Source: Nodosilinea sp. WJT8-NPBG4 (GTDB lineage: Bacteria > Cyanobacteriota > Cyanobacteriia > Phormidesmidales > Phormidesmidaceae). Taken from it: a DNA stretch of 64,000 bases. Both the position numbers and the translations under genes were made by a program. Within the stretch, counting starts at the first letter, position 1, and the number at the start of each line of letters is the position of its first letter. The notes below the pieces were generated by a model. The model was not told where the DNA came from. It was given only the letters and a program-made list of their open reading frames with translations, and searched no databases. Where the stretch lies: positions 108,294-172,293 of the forward strand of contig JAHHHQ010000045.1 in assembly GCA_019359285.1 (NCBI GenBank), written 5' to 3'. Positions 46,288 to 54,711 of the stretch are shown one piece after another.

Positions 46288-46947
46288 CTAGACCTCAACG
46301 CTGCTTGGTAACCAGGGCTGTAGTTGCTCAAACAGGTGTTGAACCAAAGCCAAATCTTTTACGCCAGGATGCTGCTCTACCCCACTGGAGAGGTCAATGC
46401 CGTCAGGCCTGAGGGTTGAGAGCGCAGTAGGCACATTCTCGGGGGTGAGCCCGCCGGCCAGCATCCAGGGGCAGGTCGGCCTAAACGACACCAAGGCATC
46501 CCAATCCAGCGTTAGTCCTGTACCCCCAAGCTGTTGAGGGTGGTAGGCATCGAGCAGCAGAGCATCGACATAGGGAGCATAGGTTCCAGCCCTCACCAGG
46601 TCTTGGTCGGTACGCACCCGAATCGCTTTGATCAGGAAAATGCCGGGCAGCTCAGCGAGCAGTTGCTGGCATTGCTCTAAGGTTTCTTGCCCGTGGAGTT
46701 GAATGTGGCTGAGGTTAGCCTGACGGACAATGTCAGCCATCTCCGCCAGCGAGGCATCGGCAAAGACTCCCACAGTTTTGGTCACCACTTCAGCAGCATC
46801 TAGGGCCTGGGTGATTTCGGCGAGGGCGACTGGGGTGAGATAGCGGGGCGACTGAGGCACACAGATAAAGCCCAGGTGAGTGGCACCGTGGCGGGCGATC
46901 GCGATCGCCTGTTCAGTTTGGGTAATGCCACAAATCTTGACCCGCAT
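46288..46947 (-). CDS. trpF: Phosphoribosylanthranilate isomerase
   Basis: Third step of tryptophan synthesis from anthranilate. The 219-residue barrel starts MRVKICGITQ with the catalytic cysteine in the KICG motif, and shows VGVFADASLAEMADIV, IQLHGQE, LLLDAYHPQQLGGTGLTLDW with the catalytic aspartate, LAGGLTPENV and GIDLSSGVEQHPGVKD phosphate loops. An open extension of six codons upstream is not needed. It is alone among other functions and convergent with nblS. Confidence 0.95.
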   Translation of the reverse strand: MRVKICGITQTEQAIAIARHGATHLGFICVPQSPRYLTPVALAEITQALDAAEVVTKTVGVFADASLAEMADIVRQANLSHIQLHGQETLEQCQQLLAELPGIFLIKAIRVRTDQDLVRAGTYAPYVDALLLDAYHPQQLGGTGLTLDWDALVSFRPTCPWMLAGGLTPENVPTALSTLRPDGIDLSSGVEQHPGVKDLALVQHLFEQLQPWLPSSVEV

Positions 46948-46992
46948 GTTAACTCTATTGAACATTCCGTTAGGTGGGCGTCGACGAATTTT

Positions 46993-46998
46993 TATAAT
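46993..46998 (+). promoter_or_regulatory. Candidate -10 element of psaK
   Basis: A perfect TATAAT lies about 135 bp before the psaK start, with TTAGGT a 17-bp spacer upstream. If used it gives a leader containing the repeats at 47045-47108. Confidence 0.4.
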
Positions 46999-47044
46999 CC
47001 AACAAGGTTAAATGCCTAAATTAAGCGCTTAGCGATCGCCTGAG

Positions 47045-47108
47045 ATTCTGTTTCTTTAAGACTCGATTTAATTCTCAAGACCCAATTTCGATTCTCAAGA
47101 CCTAATTT
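47045..47108. repeat. 20-bp direct repeats in the psaK leader
   Basis: ATTCTCAAGACCCAATTT at 47071-47088 and ATTCTCAAGACCTAATTT at 47091-47108 differ by one base and are spaced 20 bp. A looser third unit (ATTCT...AAGACTCGATTT) lies at 47045-47069. It does not match the HLR1 motif. Confidence 0.7.
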
Positions 47109-47132
47109 TAGACCTCTAGCGGAGAAATAACA

Positions 47133-47405
47133 TTGCTGTTTTCTACCCTGCTTGCTGCCTACACCGTGCCCACCACCCCCGAGTGGTCATATAAAGTGGC
47201 GCTGATTATGATTACCTGCAACCTGTTTGTGCTGGCCATTGGCAAGTACGCCATCCGCAAGCCTGGGGCAGGGCCAGCCCTACCCGTGGGCCTACCCATG
47301 CTGTTCGAAGGCTTTGGCCTGCCCGAGCTGCTGGCGATCGCCAGCTTTGGCCACATTCTCGGCGCTGGGATGATTTTGGGGATGGGCAACGCCGGGCTGC
47401 TCTAG
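47133..47405 (+). CDS. psaK: Photosystem I subunit PsaK
   Basis: A 90-residue thylakoid protein that sits at the edge of photosystem I and helps bind antenna chlorophyll. It has two membrane spans (about 19-40 and 65-85) joined by a charged loop, KYAIRKPGAGPALP, where KYAI and the GLP-rich segment are typical. The first residues AAYTVPTTPEWSYK match the mature N-terminal region; a short leader of about eight residues is likely removed. TTG at 47133 is the start, with GGAG eight bases before. A hairpin at 47464-47509 probably ends the transcript. Confidence 0.93.
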   Translation: MLFSTLLAAYTVPTTPEWSYKVALIMITCNLFVLAIGKYAIRKPGAGPALPVGLPMLFEGFGLPELLAIASFGHILGAGMILGMGNAGLL

Positions 47406-47463
47406 TCTCACCAACGCCTCGGCCCAACGACTTTGTGGGGCGATTGATAGAATAAAGCCAGAC

Positions 47464-47509
47464 CCCAGACCCGAGTGCCCTAGTTTTGCTAGCCACTACC
47501 GGGTCTGGG
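47464..47509 (+). terminator. Hairpin after psaK
   Basis: CCCAGACCCG at 47464-47473 and CGGGTCTGGG at 47500-47509 form a 10-bp stem. T-richness after the stem is modest. Confidence 0.55.
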
Positions 47510-47542
47510 TTGGTATTTGACAGCATTCATAGGAGCTAGGCA

Positions 47543-48754
47543 ATGCAATCCAACTGGCGCGTTGGGGCCATTTTAGGAATTCCCCTATTTGTCGATAGCT
47601 CCTGGTTCATTATTTTGCTGCTGGTAACCGTGTCCTACGGATTGGAGCCCAGCTGGCACTCGGCCTGGGGCAACCTGGCCTGGTTGATGGGCTTTGGCCT
47701 GGCGCTGCTGCTGTTTGCGTCGGTGCTGCTGCACGAGCTGGGCCACAGCGTTGCCGCTAAGGGTCAGGGCATTGCGGTCAACTCCATCACGCTGTTTTTG
47801 TTTGGCGGCATCGCCTCCATCGACAAAGAATCGAAAACACCGGAAGACGCGCTTAAGGTAGCGATCGCCGGCCCGTTGGTCAGCTTCGGTCTATTTCTGT
47901 TGCTCACCGCCATCTCCCAAATTCCCTCGCTACCGACCCCGGTGAGCGTGATCACCGGCAGCGTGGCTCAGATCAACCTGGTGCTGACGCTGTTCAACAT
48001 GATCCCTGGCCTGCCGCTCGACGGCGGCCAGGTGCTCAAGGCCGTGGTGTGGAAGGTCACCAACAGCCGCATCAAGGGCATTCGCTGGGCGGCGCGCTCT
48101 GGTCAGCTCTTGGGCTGGCTGGCGATTACCTTTGGCCTGATCATGGCCCTAGCCTACCAGGCGTTCTCTGGTTTTTGGATTGCTGCGATCGGCTGGTTTG
48201 CCCTGCGCAATGCCGCCGCCTACAACCAGGTCACTAATCTGCAAGAGGCTATGCTAGCCCTCACTACCGCCGACGCCATGACCCGCGACTTTAAAGTCGT
48301 CGATGCCGACATGTCGCTGCGGCAGTTTGCCGACACCTATCTACTCGAAGAGAACCGTCCCCCGGCCTACTTCGCGGCCTCGGATGGGCGCTATCGAGGT
48401 TTGGTCACGGTTGAAGATATGCGGGCGATCGAGCGTAGCCAGTGGGAAACCTTGCCCCTCAACCACATCGCCAAGCCGCTGCTGGCGATTCCGTCAGTGC
48501 GCGAGGGCACACCGCTGACCGAAGCCATCGACCAGCTCGAAGACTTACAGCTGACTCGGCTCACGGTGCTGACTCCAGCTGATGCCGTGGCGGGCACGAT
48601 CGATCGCGGCGATGTGGTGCGCGCGATCGCCGATCGCCTCGGCCTGCGAGTCTCCCCCGCCATGATTCAGCGAATCAAAGAAGAAGGGCAGTATCCCCCT
48701 GGGTTACAGCTGTCCTCGATCGCAAAATCAGTCATTGAAGAAGCGCGGGCGTAG
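47543..48754 (+). CDS. Site-2 protease family protein with CBS domains
   Basis: A 403-residue intramembrane metalloprotease (M50). The zinc site is H64ELGH68 in span 2; the second metal ligand is D in LPLDGGQVL near 155. A CBS-domain pair follows in the cytoplasm (about 250-380; RPPAYFAASDGRYRGLVTVEDM; LTVLTPADAVAGTIDRGDVVRAI), as in Rip1-like proteases that respond to nucleotides. Such proteins release anchored regulators such as anti-sigma factors. It stands alone between psaK and a dispersed hairpin; its substrate is unknown. Confidence 0.93.
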   Translation: MQSNWRVGAILGIPLFVDSSWFIILLLVTVSYGLEPSWHSAWGNLAWLMGFGLALLLFASVLLHELGHSVAAKGQGIAVNSITLFLFGGIASIDKESKTPEDALKVAIAGPLVSFGLFLLLTAISQIPSLPTPVSVITGSVAQINLVLTLFNMIPGLPLDGGQVLKAVVWKVTNSRIKGIRWAARSGQLLGWLAITFGLIMALAYQAFSGFWIAAIGWFALRNAAAYNQVTNLQEAMLALTTADAMTRDFKVVDADMSLRQFADTYLLEENRPPAYFAASDGRYRGLVTVEDMRAIERSQWETLPLNHIAKPLLAIPSVREGTPLTEAIDQLEDLQLTRLTVLTPADAVAGTIDRGDVVRAIADRLGLRVSPAMIQRIKEEGQYPPGLQLSSIAKSVIEEARA

Positions 48755-48761
48755 GGCTGCA

Positions 48762-48806
48762 AGGTATAGGGTGTAAGGCTTAAGACTATTCTTTCACCCT
48801 ATACCT
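48762..48806. repeat. GGTATAGGGTGT hairpin repeat, copy C
   Basis: AGGTATAGGGTG at 48762-48773 pairs exactly with CACCCTATACCT at 48795-48806, between two convergent genes. It is the same type as 4446-4488. Confidence 0.6.
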
Positions 48807-48822
48807 CATGCCCTGTACCCTT

Positions 48823-49296
48823 CTAGCTCATGCCAAATTCGGAGACTAGCGCCTCGTCGGAATCGTCGGCGATGGTGGCCACAATGGTCATTAGGCGGGA
48901 GATTTCAGCGGGGGAAATGTCCTTCAGAATACGGCTTGAGATCACCAGCACCTGATCACCGGAGATGCCGAAGCGGGCTTCGAGGGTTTCGTTGCAATTT
49001 TTCTCTAGCAGCCGCTTCATTAGGCGAGGCTCGTCTTTGGCGGGCAGCACGAGTACGGGGGACCACACAGTTAGCGTATCGGTCTCGGTTTCACCCGTCA
49101 GCTGGGCATACACATCAACACTGCCGTACTTAAACCGCCATAGGTGGCCCTCATCTGTCTGGCTAACCATAGCCCCATCCCCTTGATCCAAAGAAGCAAT
49201 CACTGCCTCAATGGTGTCCACGTAGGACACAATATCTAACCCATCCTCAGGCGGGGTGGAACAGGATAGATCCATATCTATTGCGTCTTCAGCCAT
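48823..49296 (-). CDS. YbjN domain protein
   Basis: A 157-residue soluble protein of the YbjN / type III secretion chaperone-like fold. The pattern is alternating strands with a long helix near 85-105 (DEPRLMKRLLEKNCNETLEARFG) and a closing helix ISRLMTIVATIADDSDEAL. Cyanobacterial members are common and linked to stress by expression studies only. Start ATG at 49296 opens MAEDAIDMDLS; the upstream extension of 21 codons is less likely. It is acidic throughout and probably cytoplasmic. Confidence 0.75.
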   Translation of the reverse strand: MAEDAIDMDLSCSTPPEDGLDIVSYVDTIEAVIASLDQGDGAMVSQTDEGHLWRFKYGSVDVYAQLTGETETDTLTVWSPVLVLPAKDEPRLMKRLLEKNCNETLEARFGISGDQVLVISSRILKDISPAEISRLMTIVATIADDSDEALVSEFGMS

Positions 49297-49776
49297 AACA
49301 GACCCTTGGTAGCTATTGATCAACAAATCAATTGTGCAGTCATTCGCAGTGAGGGGCATAGTGCCTCAACCGTCGAAGTGACCAGCGGTCAACAACCGCT
49401 AAAGTGCGCGACGATGGTCAAAGACTGGCCCGAGGCCATCGCTGAGCCTCCCCAACTGTAGCCTCTTGCGCTATCTCTGACTATCCCCCAATCGGCTTTT
49501 TTGCGGCTTAACAGCGGTTATAGACCAATAGGCAGATTATTTGAGCAAACCGGCCTCGCCAACTCGATCTGCCTATCGCCCACTGCTGGAGTGAGCTTAA
49601 ATAATCGTGGCTGCCCAATGCGTCGTCCAGAAGCTGGAGATTTACAGCTATCGTTAGATTAGTAGGACATCTGCATAACCCCCTGGAGCGATGGCTACAC
49701 GTCAGGACACTACGCCAGTTTTTGCTCGTGGTAGTGACTTCTAGTCCCAAGCGCCTTGGCCAACGCTACACCCGAT
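49297..49776. other. 480-bp gap with a repeat and hairpins
   Basis: Contains copy 3 of the HIP1-associated repeat (49412-49441) and AGGCAGAT/ATCTGCCT arms at about 49530-49576. An 80-codon ORF on the minus strand (49508-49750) has no recognisable character and I do not count it as a gene. Confidence 0.5.
49412..49441 (-). repeat. ~30-bp HIP1-associated repeat, copy 3
   Basis: CGATGG at 49412-49417 and CCATCG at 49436-49441 are inverted; TCAAAGACTGGCCCGAG lies between. It is in the opposite orientation to copies 1 and 2 and not in a gene. Confidence 0.7.
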
Positions 49777-50439
49777 TCACCCCGCCGTTTCAACTTCCTG
49801 GAACTGATCTTCTAGGGTGTCAAAGCTGTAGTCGCGCACCTTGGGCGTCTCAGCCGGCACCTCAAACCCCGTAACAGTGCAGGCTTGGCGGCGCTCGGGC
49901 CGCGACGAGTAGCGGCAGAGGTGTTCAATAAAGTGAAACACCACTTTGGGGTCAGACCACTTCATCTCAGCTCGCTGCTTGAGAATAATCAGCGCCTCTT
50001 TGTCGCTCATCGAGCTACGCCAGCCCTTGCGCTGGCGGCACGACACCCAGGCGTTGAGCACCTGAAAAATACGAGCCAGATGATTGTCGGGAATGGCCCG
50101 CAGGTGGTACTCATCGAGAACATCGGCGACCTCCTGCAAGCCAGCATCCTTGGCTAGCTGAGCGCTGGCGTTAAACAGCACCTCCATCTGGGTGATGGCC
50201 TCACGATGGTCTCGGTACTCTTGTCTGAGGCTGTGGTCTTCGAGGTAAATAGCTCCCAGGTTTTTAAAGTGGGCGGCCAGAAAGAGGGTCTTTTTGTCGC
50301 GATCGCCCAAGCCGGCAATAGTGCCGTAGGCAAGGCACAAATCTGCCAAAAAAATGGATTCTTCAAACAGCAGAGGCTGCTTGCGCTTGAGCAGACTGCG
50401 CAGCAGTTTAATAAAGCTGTGAAAGCTTGGGTAGCTCAT
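49777..50439 (-). CDS. Degenerate HD-GYP-like protein
   Basis: A 220-residue protein. Two segments align by eye with an HD-GYP domain: TLFLAAHFKNLGAIYLED corresponds to the usual LLHDIGKIGIPD, and VADVLDEYHLRAIPDNHLARIFQVLNAW to the VRHHHERW...RIIAVADAFDAL region. The HD aspartate is replaced by Phe, the GYP motif is absent and only one histidine of HHH remains, so catalytic activity is unlikely; it may bind a nucleotide or partner. Start ATG at 50439 begins MSYPSFHSF. An intact HD-GYP regulator is at 28045. Role unknown. Confidence 0.6.
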   Translation of the reverse strand: MSYPSFHSFIKLLRSLLKRKQPLLFEESIFLADLCLAYGTIAGLGDRDKKTLFLAAHFKNLGAIYLEDHSLRQEYRDHREAITQMEVLFNASAQLAKDAGLQEVADVLDEYHLRAIPDNHLARIFQVLNAWVSCRQRKGWRSSMSDKEALIILKQRAEMKWSDPKVVFHFIEHLCRYSSRPERRQACTVTGFEVPAETPKVRDYSFDTLEDQFQEVETAG

Positions 50440-50717
50440 GGGTGAATGGTTCCCTGAAACAGCTGGCGGCAAACAGAAAGTTCACCACTAGATGAAGTGT
50501 TGTGGACTACGCAGACCAACCGTAGACGATCGACCGGTTACACGGTAACACCAGCAACCTGACTGATCTGGCTGCATCTGGCCTACACCCAATCTCTATT
50601 GCCGAATCAGCAGAGCCAGGGCGGTATTTTCAGGGAACACCCCAAGTCTAGGTCAAAATTATGATGCGGTAACGTCGTTTGCCAGGCCGACAGACCACCC
50701 ACCGCTGCCCATTAGTC

Positions 50718-51386
50718 TCAGGGAGCCAGCAAATTCAATGAGGTTAACCAATCGGCCAAACCGTTCAAAATCAGCTGCACCCCAATGGCCATCACAAATA
50801 GGCCCAACAGACGGCTCATTGCCTGAATACCGCTGGCCCCCAAGGCTTTTAGCAGCAGCGTAGACGATCGCAGCGACAGAAAAATCACTATACCGATCAG
50901 AGCGATCGCGACGGCGATCGCCAGCATATTCATCGCGGTGGGAACGGATAGATCACCACCCGCTTGAGCGGCTAGGCCAAGGGTGACGGCGATCGCCCCC
51001 GGCCCTCCCAGCAGCGGGATGGTCATCGGCATGAAGGCAATATCTTTGTGCTCGCCAACGCGGTAGGCAGCATCCTGATTGTCCACCTCGTTGAGCTTGG
51101 GGTCAGAGTTCATCGCCTTCCAGGCCGCATGAAACACCACAATGCCTCCAGCAATGCGCACCACCGCCAGGGATACACCAAAAAACCGCAGCACGCTGCC
51201 CCCCACCAGCAGCGTACTGATCAGCAGCAGCACGACATTGCGGGCAATATTTAGGGCGTAGCGATTGCGCAGCGCGGCGGGCACCCCTGTGGTTAGCACC
51301 AAGAAGATCGGCACCGACCCAATTGGATCTACCACGGGAAACAGGGCCGCAATGCTGCCCACCACAAAATCAGTAAAGATGCGCAC
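50718..51386 (-). CDS. MarC family membrane protein
   Basis: A 222-residue protein with six spans. The MarC family marks are FPVVDPIGSVPIFLVLT in the first span pair, GGIVVFHAAWKAM near the middle and MPMTIPLLGGPGAIAVTLGL after it, with SRLLGLFVMAIGVQLILNGL at the end. The family was once tied to multiple antibiotic resistance, but that role was withdrawn for E. coli MarC; transport of small solutes is assumed. The start is GTG at 51386. Confidence 0.9.
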   Translation of the reverse strand: MRIFTDFVVGSIAALFPVVDPIGSVPIFLVLTTGVPAALRNRYALNIARNVVLLLISTLLVGGSVLRFFGVSLAVVRIAGGIVVFHAAWKAMNSDPKLNEVDNQDAAYRVGEHKDIAFMPMTIPLLGGPGAIAVTLGLAAQAGGDLSVPTAMNMLAIAVAIALIGIVIFLSLRSSTLLLKALGASGIQAMSRLLGLFVMAIGVQLILNGLADWLTSLNLLAP

Positions 51387-51468
51387 CGCTGTTTCGCCTG
51401 AGAAAACTTGGTTTTACTCTATGGCGATTTTTCGTCTCGTAGCGGTGGCTGGGCTACAGATAACCAGA

Positions 51469-51792
51469 CTATTTCCAAGCGCGATTTTCTAAATCTCTCA
51501 CCTGACGCTCTAGGCGATCGAGCCGTCCGCGCAGCTCGTCCATTTCAGCCTGACGGGGTACACCCAGGTCTTGCAGCGTATTGCGAAACAGCCGCTGAAA
51601 CTGCTCTTCGAGCGCGCCGTTGCCTTCGTTGAGCTGGGCCATGACCTCATCCATCAGGGTGCGGGCCTGCTCGGGGTTAAACTTGCCCTCGCGCACCCAC
51701 TCCTCGCTGACCTGCTTGACCCGCTCAGCGACCAGAGAGGTGGTGCCCACGCCAATCATCAGCAACTGGCGTAAAAGGTTGTTGGTATCCAT
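51469..51792 (-). CDS. Phasin-like coiled-coil protein
   Basis: A 107-residue helical protein. It starts MDTNNLLRQLLMIGVGTTSLV, a hydrophobic segment, and continues as an amphipathic helix with VKQVSEEWVREGKFNPEQART, then a heptad coiled coil ending DELRGRLDRLERQVRDLE. The pattern is that of phasin/PhaF-type granule proteins, but cyanobacterial homologues are also found without polyhydroxyalkanoate. The ATG at 51792 follows AAGGAG. The long upstream extension is rejected. Confidence 0.7.
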   Translation of the reverse strand: MDTNNLLRQLLMIGVGTTSLVAERVKQVSEEWVREGKFNPEQARTLMDEVMAQLNEGNGALEEQFQRLFRNTLQDLGVPRQAEMDELRGRLDRLERQVRDLENRAWK

Positions 51793-51996
51793 TAAAATCT
51801 CCTTGCTATTTGCGGGGCGCGATCGATGGAGGCATCGGGCGATCGGTCCAGGGGCTTGACCAGAGCTTAGGGCGTTCAGAGCCACGCCTTAAACCTTAAA
51901 CCTTTGACCTTAAACCCAATTAGCCCCCCATTCATTCTGTCAAAGATTTTGTTGACCCCTGGGTAATGAAAGCCGAACTCAACCTGCCGGATGCCC

Positions 51997-52704
51997 TCAG
52001 CTTCCCGACAGTTCGTCGACTTTGGCCCGCACCGCCTGAATATCCTGCCACATTAGCCACTTGGGGCTGCCCTTATCGCGCGACGGGTTGCGCAGCAGGT
52101 AGGCCGGGTGAAAAATGGGCATACACAGGCGGCCGTCCCACTCCATCCACTGGCCGCGCACTTTGCTGATACCCGACTTCACCCCCAAGAGCGCCTTCAG
52201 AGCGGTTGCGCCAGTGAGAAGGATGATTTTGGGATCCACCATGCGGATTTGCTCTAGCAGATAGCCCTTGCAGGCCGCTACCTCAGCCGTGGTGGGCACG
52301 CGATTCTCGGGTGGGCGACACTTGACGATGTTGCAAATGTACACATCGGTCTCGGTGTTAAACCGCACCGATTCAAGAATTTTCTCTAACAGCTGGCCCG
52401 ACTTGCCCACAAAGGGTAGCCCCTGCTCGTCCTCCTGCTGACCTGGGCCTTCGCCAATGATCAGCACCGGAGCGGTGGGGCTGCCCCGGCTAACCACCAC
52501 ATTGGTGCGTGTTTCTGACAGGTCGCAGCGTAGACAGCCCCGACAGTGGGTACCCAGAGTCTCTAGGTCGGGGTAAATGCCGGGGGGAATGGGCACCGAT
52601 CCGCTGGTGGGGATGGCGTCAAAATCTACGGTGCTGGGGTCGGCGATCGCGCCCTCGGTAGCGCCACTGTCAGCATTAAATAGGCTAAATTGCTCGTCGG
52701 CCAT
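51997..52704 (-). CDS. Family-4-like uracil-DNA glycosylase (Fe-S)
   Basis: A 235-residue base-excision repair enzyme that removes uracil from DNA. It carries the iron-sulfur cysteines of this class: a CxxC in THCRGCLRC (54-60), C129 in NIVKCRPPENR and C145 in VAACKGYL. The active-site motifs are GEGPGQQEDEQGLPFVG and HPAYLLRNPS. The first 45 residues are a variable, probably flexible extension. Alone on the minus strand and divergent from rps1b. Confidence 0.92.
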   Translation of the reverse strand: MADEQFSLFNADSGATEGAIADPSTVDFDAIPTSGSVPIPPGIYPDLETLGTHCRGCLRCDLSETRTNVVVSRGSPTAPVLIIGEGPGQQEDEQGLPFVGKSGQLLEKILESVRFNTETDVYICNIVKCRPPENRVPTTAEVAACKGYLLEQIRMVDPKIILLTGATALKALLGVKSGISKVRGQWMEWDGRLCMPIFHPAYLLRNPSRDKGSPKWLMWQDIQAVRAKVDELSGS

Positions 52705-52851
52705 CGATTCTTGGGGGCAACATTATCCGCTTGGCATTTATTGTAAAGGGTCTCGGCCTGCCTTGCCTGGCTATTGCTCAGCGGTGCCCTAGGTCGGCGT
52801 TGTATAGTAGAAAGCTAGTTAAATTATGTTTGTTGTCCAGGAGCCTCAGCC

Positions 52852-53730
52852 TTGACTTTCTCCGCCGAAGATTTTGCCAAAGCCCTTGAGGCCCACGATT
52901 ACGACTTTCAGGTGGGCAGCACCGTGCGGGGCACCGTCATCTCCTTTGCTCCCGATGGGGCCACGGTGGATATTGGCGGCAAGTCAGCGGCCTTTTTGCC
53001 CATTCGCGAAGCCGCAGTGCGGGCCATCAACTCCTTTGATGGCGTGCTCGAACCGGGTGGTGAATACTCGTTTCAGGTGATTCGCGACCAGGATGCCGAC
53101 GGTCAGGTGCTGCTATCGATCCGCAAGCTCCAGCTCAAGCAGCTGTGGAATAAGCTAGCCCAGCAGGCCGAAGAGAGCGCGGTGATGGATGTCAAAGTCA
53201 CCGGCTACAACAAGGGCGGCGTGACGGTCGATGTGGAAGGCCTACGGGGATTTGTGCCGCGATCGCACCTGGGCCGCACCTACGAAAATCTAGAAGAGGC
53301 GGTGGGCCAGCGCCTCACCGTGGGCTTTTTGGAGGTTAACCCCGCCGCCAACAAGCTGGTGATGTCGGCCCGCACCGCCGCCCGCAGCCAGGTGATGAGC
53401 ACCCTAGCGCTAGGCCAGCTAGTCGAGGGGACCGTGGCCAGCCTCAAGCCCTTTGGCGCTTTTGTGGAGTTTGACGGCATTAGCGGTCTGCTGCACATCA
53501 AGCAAATTAGCAAAAATTATGTTGAGTCGCTGCCCACGGTGCTAAAGGTGGGCCAGGCGATCAAAGCGGTCGTGGTGGGCCTCGACCCCGAGCGCAACCG
53601 CATTTCCCTCTCGACTAAGGTGCTAGAAAAATATCCTGGAGAGATCATTAAAGAATCTGAAGCCGTGTTTGAAGACGCTGAGAACCGTCTGAGCGACGTC
53701 AACCGCATGCTGAACGACAGCGAGGCCTAA
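52852..53730 (+). CDS. rps1b: S1-domain RNA-binding protein Rps1b (short S1)
   Basis: A 292-residue protein with three S1 OB-fold repeats (about 21-92, 105-170, 187-262), each with GxxVxGxV openings such as GSTVRGTVISFAPDGATVDI and GQLVEGTVASLKPFGAFVEF. The cyanobacterial short S1 homologue Rps1b (Nbp1) binds mRNA and can replace long S1 in ribosomes; this gene fits that type by length and order. Start TTG at 52852 lies eight bases after AGGAG. tab2 starts 5 bp after the stop, so both are made together. Confidence 0.85.
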   Translation: MTFSAEDFAKALEAHDYDFQVGSTVRGTVISFAPDGATVDIGGKSAAFLPIREAAVRAINSFDGVLEPGGEYSFQVIRDQDADGQVLLSIRKLQLKQLWNKLAQQAEESAVMDVKVTGYNKGGVTVDVEGLRGFVPRSHLGRTYENLEEAVGQRLTVGFLEVNPAANKLVMSARTAARSQVMSTLALGQLVEGTVASLKPFGAFVEFDGISGLLHIKQISKNYVESLPTVLKVGQAIKAVVVGLDPERNRISLSTKVLEKYPGEIIKESEAVFEDAENRLSDVNRMLNDSEA

Positions 53731-53735
53731 GCACT

Positions 53736-54611
53736 ATGGGCACCGTGTGGGAACTCGACTTTTACTCCCGGCCCGTGCTGGATGAAAATGACAAAAAACT
53801 TTGGGAAGTGCTGCTCTGCGAAGGGTTGGTAGGTGCCGGAGCGGAGGCCGACAAGCTCTTTCGCTACAGCAAGTTTTTGCCCAGCAGCGACGTCAACTCG
53901 ATTGTTCTGAAGGGGGCAATCGAGGAGGCGATCGCCGAGGCCACCAGCCAGGGCATCGCGCCCCCCAGCCGCATTCGGTACTTTCGCTACCAAATGCAAA
54001 ACATGATTCTGCGAGCCTGTGAAGACGCAGGCATTCCGGCTCGGCCCAGCCGTCGCACTGTAGCTCTGCAGCGGTGGTTGAGCGATCGCAACCAAACCGT
54101 GTACCCCCAAATGGAAGGCTACACCAACGCTCCTTCCCCCTCCGTGGCAGCGCCGCCCCCCAGCCCCCAGCCCCTGCCCGATGCCCTGCTGGGGCAGCAG
54201 TGGAGCTTTGTCACCCTTGAAGCCGCCGCCTTCGCTGATCTACCCGACTGGGAGATTGGCTTTGGGGAATCCTTTCCCCTAGACATGGCGAATTTAGCCC
54301 CTGACACCCCCATCCCCGGACTGCTGATTTTCTCCCCCCGCGCCACCGCCCTCGCCGCTTGGATGTCGGGGCTAGAGCTGGCCTACTGGCGCATAGAATC
54401 CAGCAAAGCTCCCCAAATCATTCTCGAAACCGGAGCCTCCGATAGCTGGGTTTTGGCGGGTCTACCTGGCCCTAAGCTGCTGGCCGAGGCCCAAGCGTTC
54501 GAAGCCGCCAAGGCTAAAGCCAATCAGGTGCATTTCATTGGCATCCAAGACAGCCGCGAGAGCGAATCCTTTGCCGGGTTTTGGCTGCTGCAAGAGCTGC
54601 TTTTGGGGTAG
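53736..54611 (+). CDS. Tab2/Atab2 family RNA-binding protein
   Basis: A 291-residue protein of the DUF1092/Tab2 family. It starts with the family's TVWELDFYSRPVLDENDKKLWE and ends with the EAQAFEAAKAKANQVHFIGIQ region and GFWLLQELLLG. In algae and plants, Tab2/Atab2 binds the psaB mRNA leader and helps photosystem I translation. A Pro-rich insert (PSPSVAAPPPSPQPLP) separates the halves. It follows rps1b by 5 bp; two RNA-binding translation factors in one operon suggests shared work on mRNA, which is inference. Confidence 0.9.
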   Translation: MGTVWELDFYSRPVLDENDKKLWEVLLCEGLVGAGAEADKLFRYSKFLPSSDVNSIVLKGAIEEAIAEATSQGIAPPSRIRYFRYQMQNMILRACEDAGIPARPSRRTVALQRWLSDRNQTVYPQMEGYTNAPSPSVAAPPPSPQPLPDALLGQQWSFVTLEAAAFADLPDWEIGFGESFPLDMANLAPDTPIPGLLIFSPRATALAAWMSGLELAYWRIESSKAPQIILETGASDSWVLAGLPGPKLLAEAQAFEAAKAKANQVHFIGIQDSRESESFAGFWLLQELLLG

Positions 54612-54711
54612 TTGAAATGGCCCCTGCCTAGACGTTTCTTGTTAGCCAGATCTCAAAGACTCCTCAGAATCTTTGGGATCCAGTCCCCCGATGCTTCAGG
54701 TAGGACTACCG

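Noticed and set aside
46966..47132. HLR1 (RpaB) site at psaK
   Set aside because: No pair of TTACA-type octamers separated by two bases was found; the repeats present have a different sequence.
49508..49750. 80-codon minus-strand frame in the 49.3-49.8 kb gap
   Set aside because: Low-quality codon use and overlap with hairpin arms; no resemblance to known proteins.
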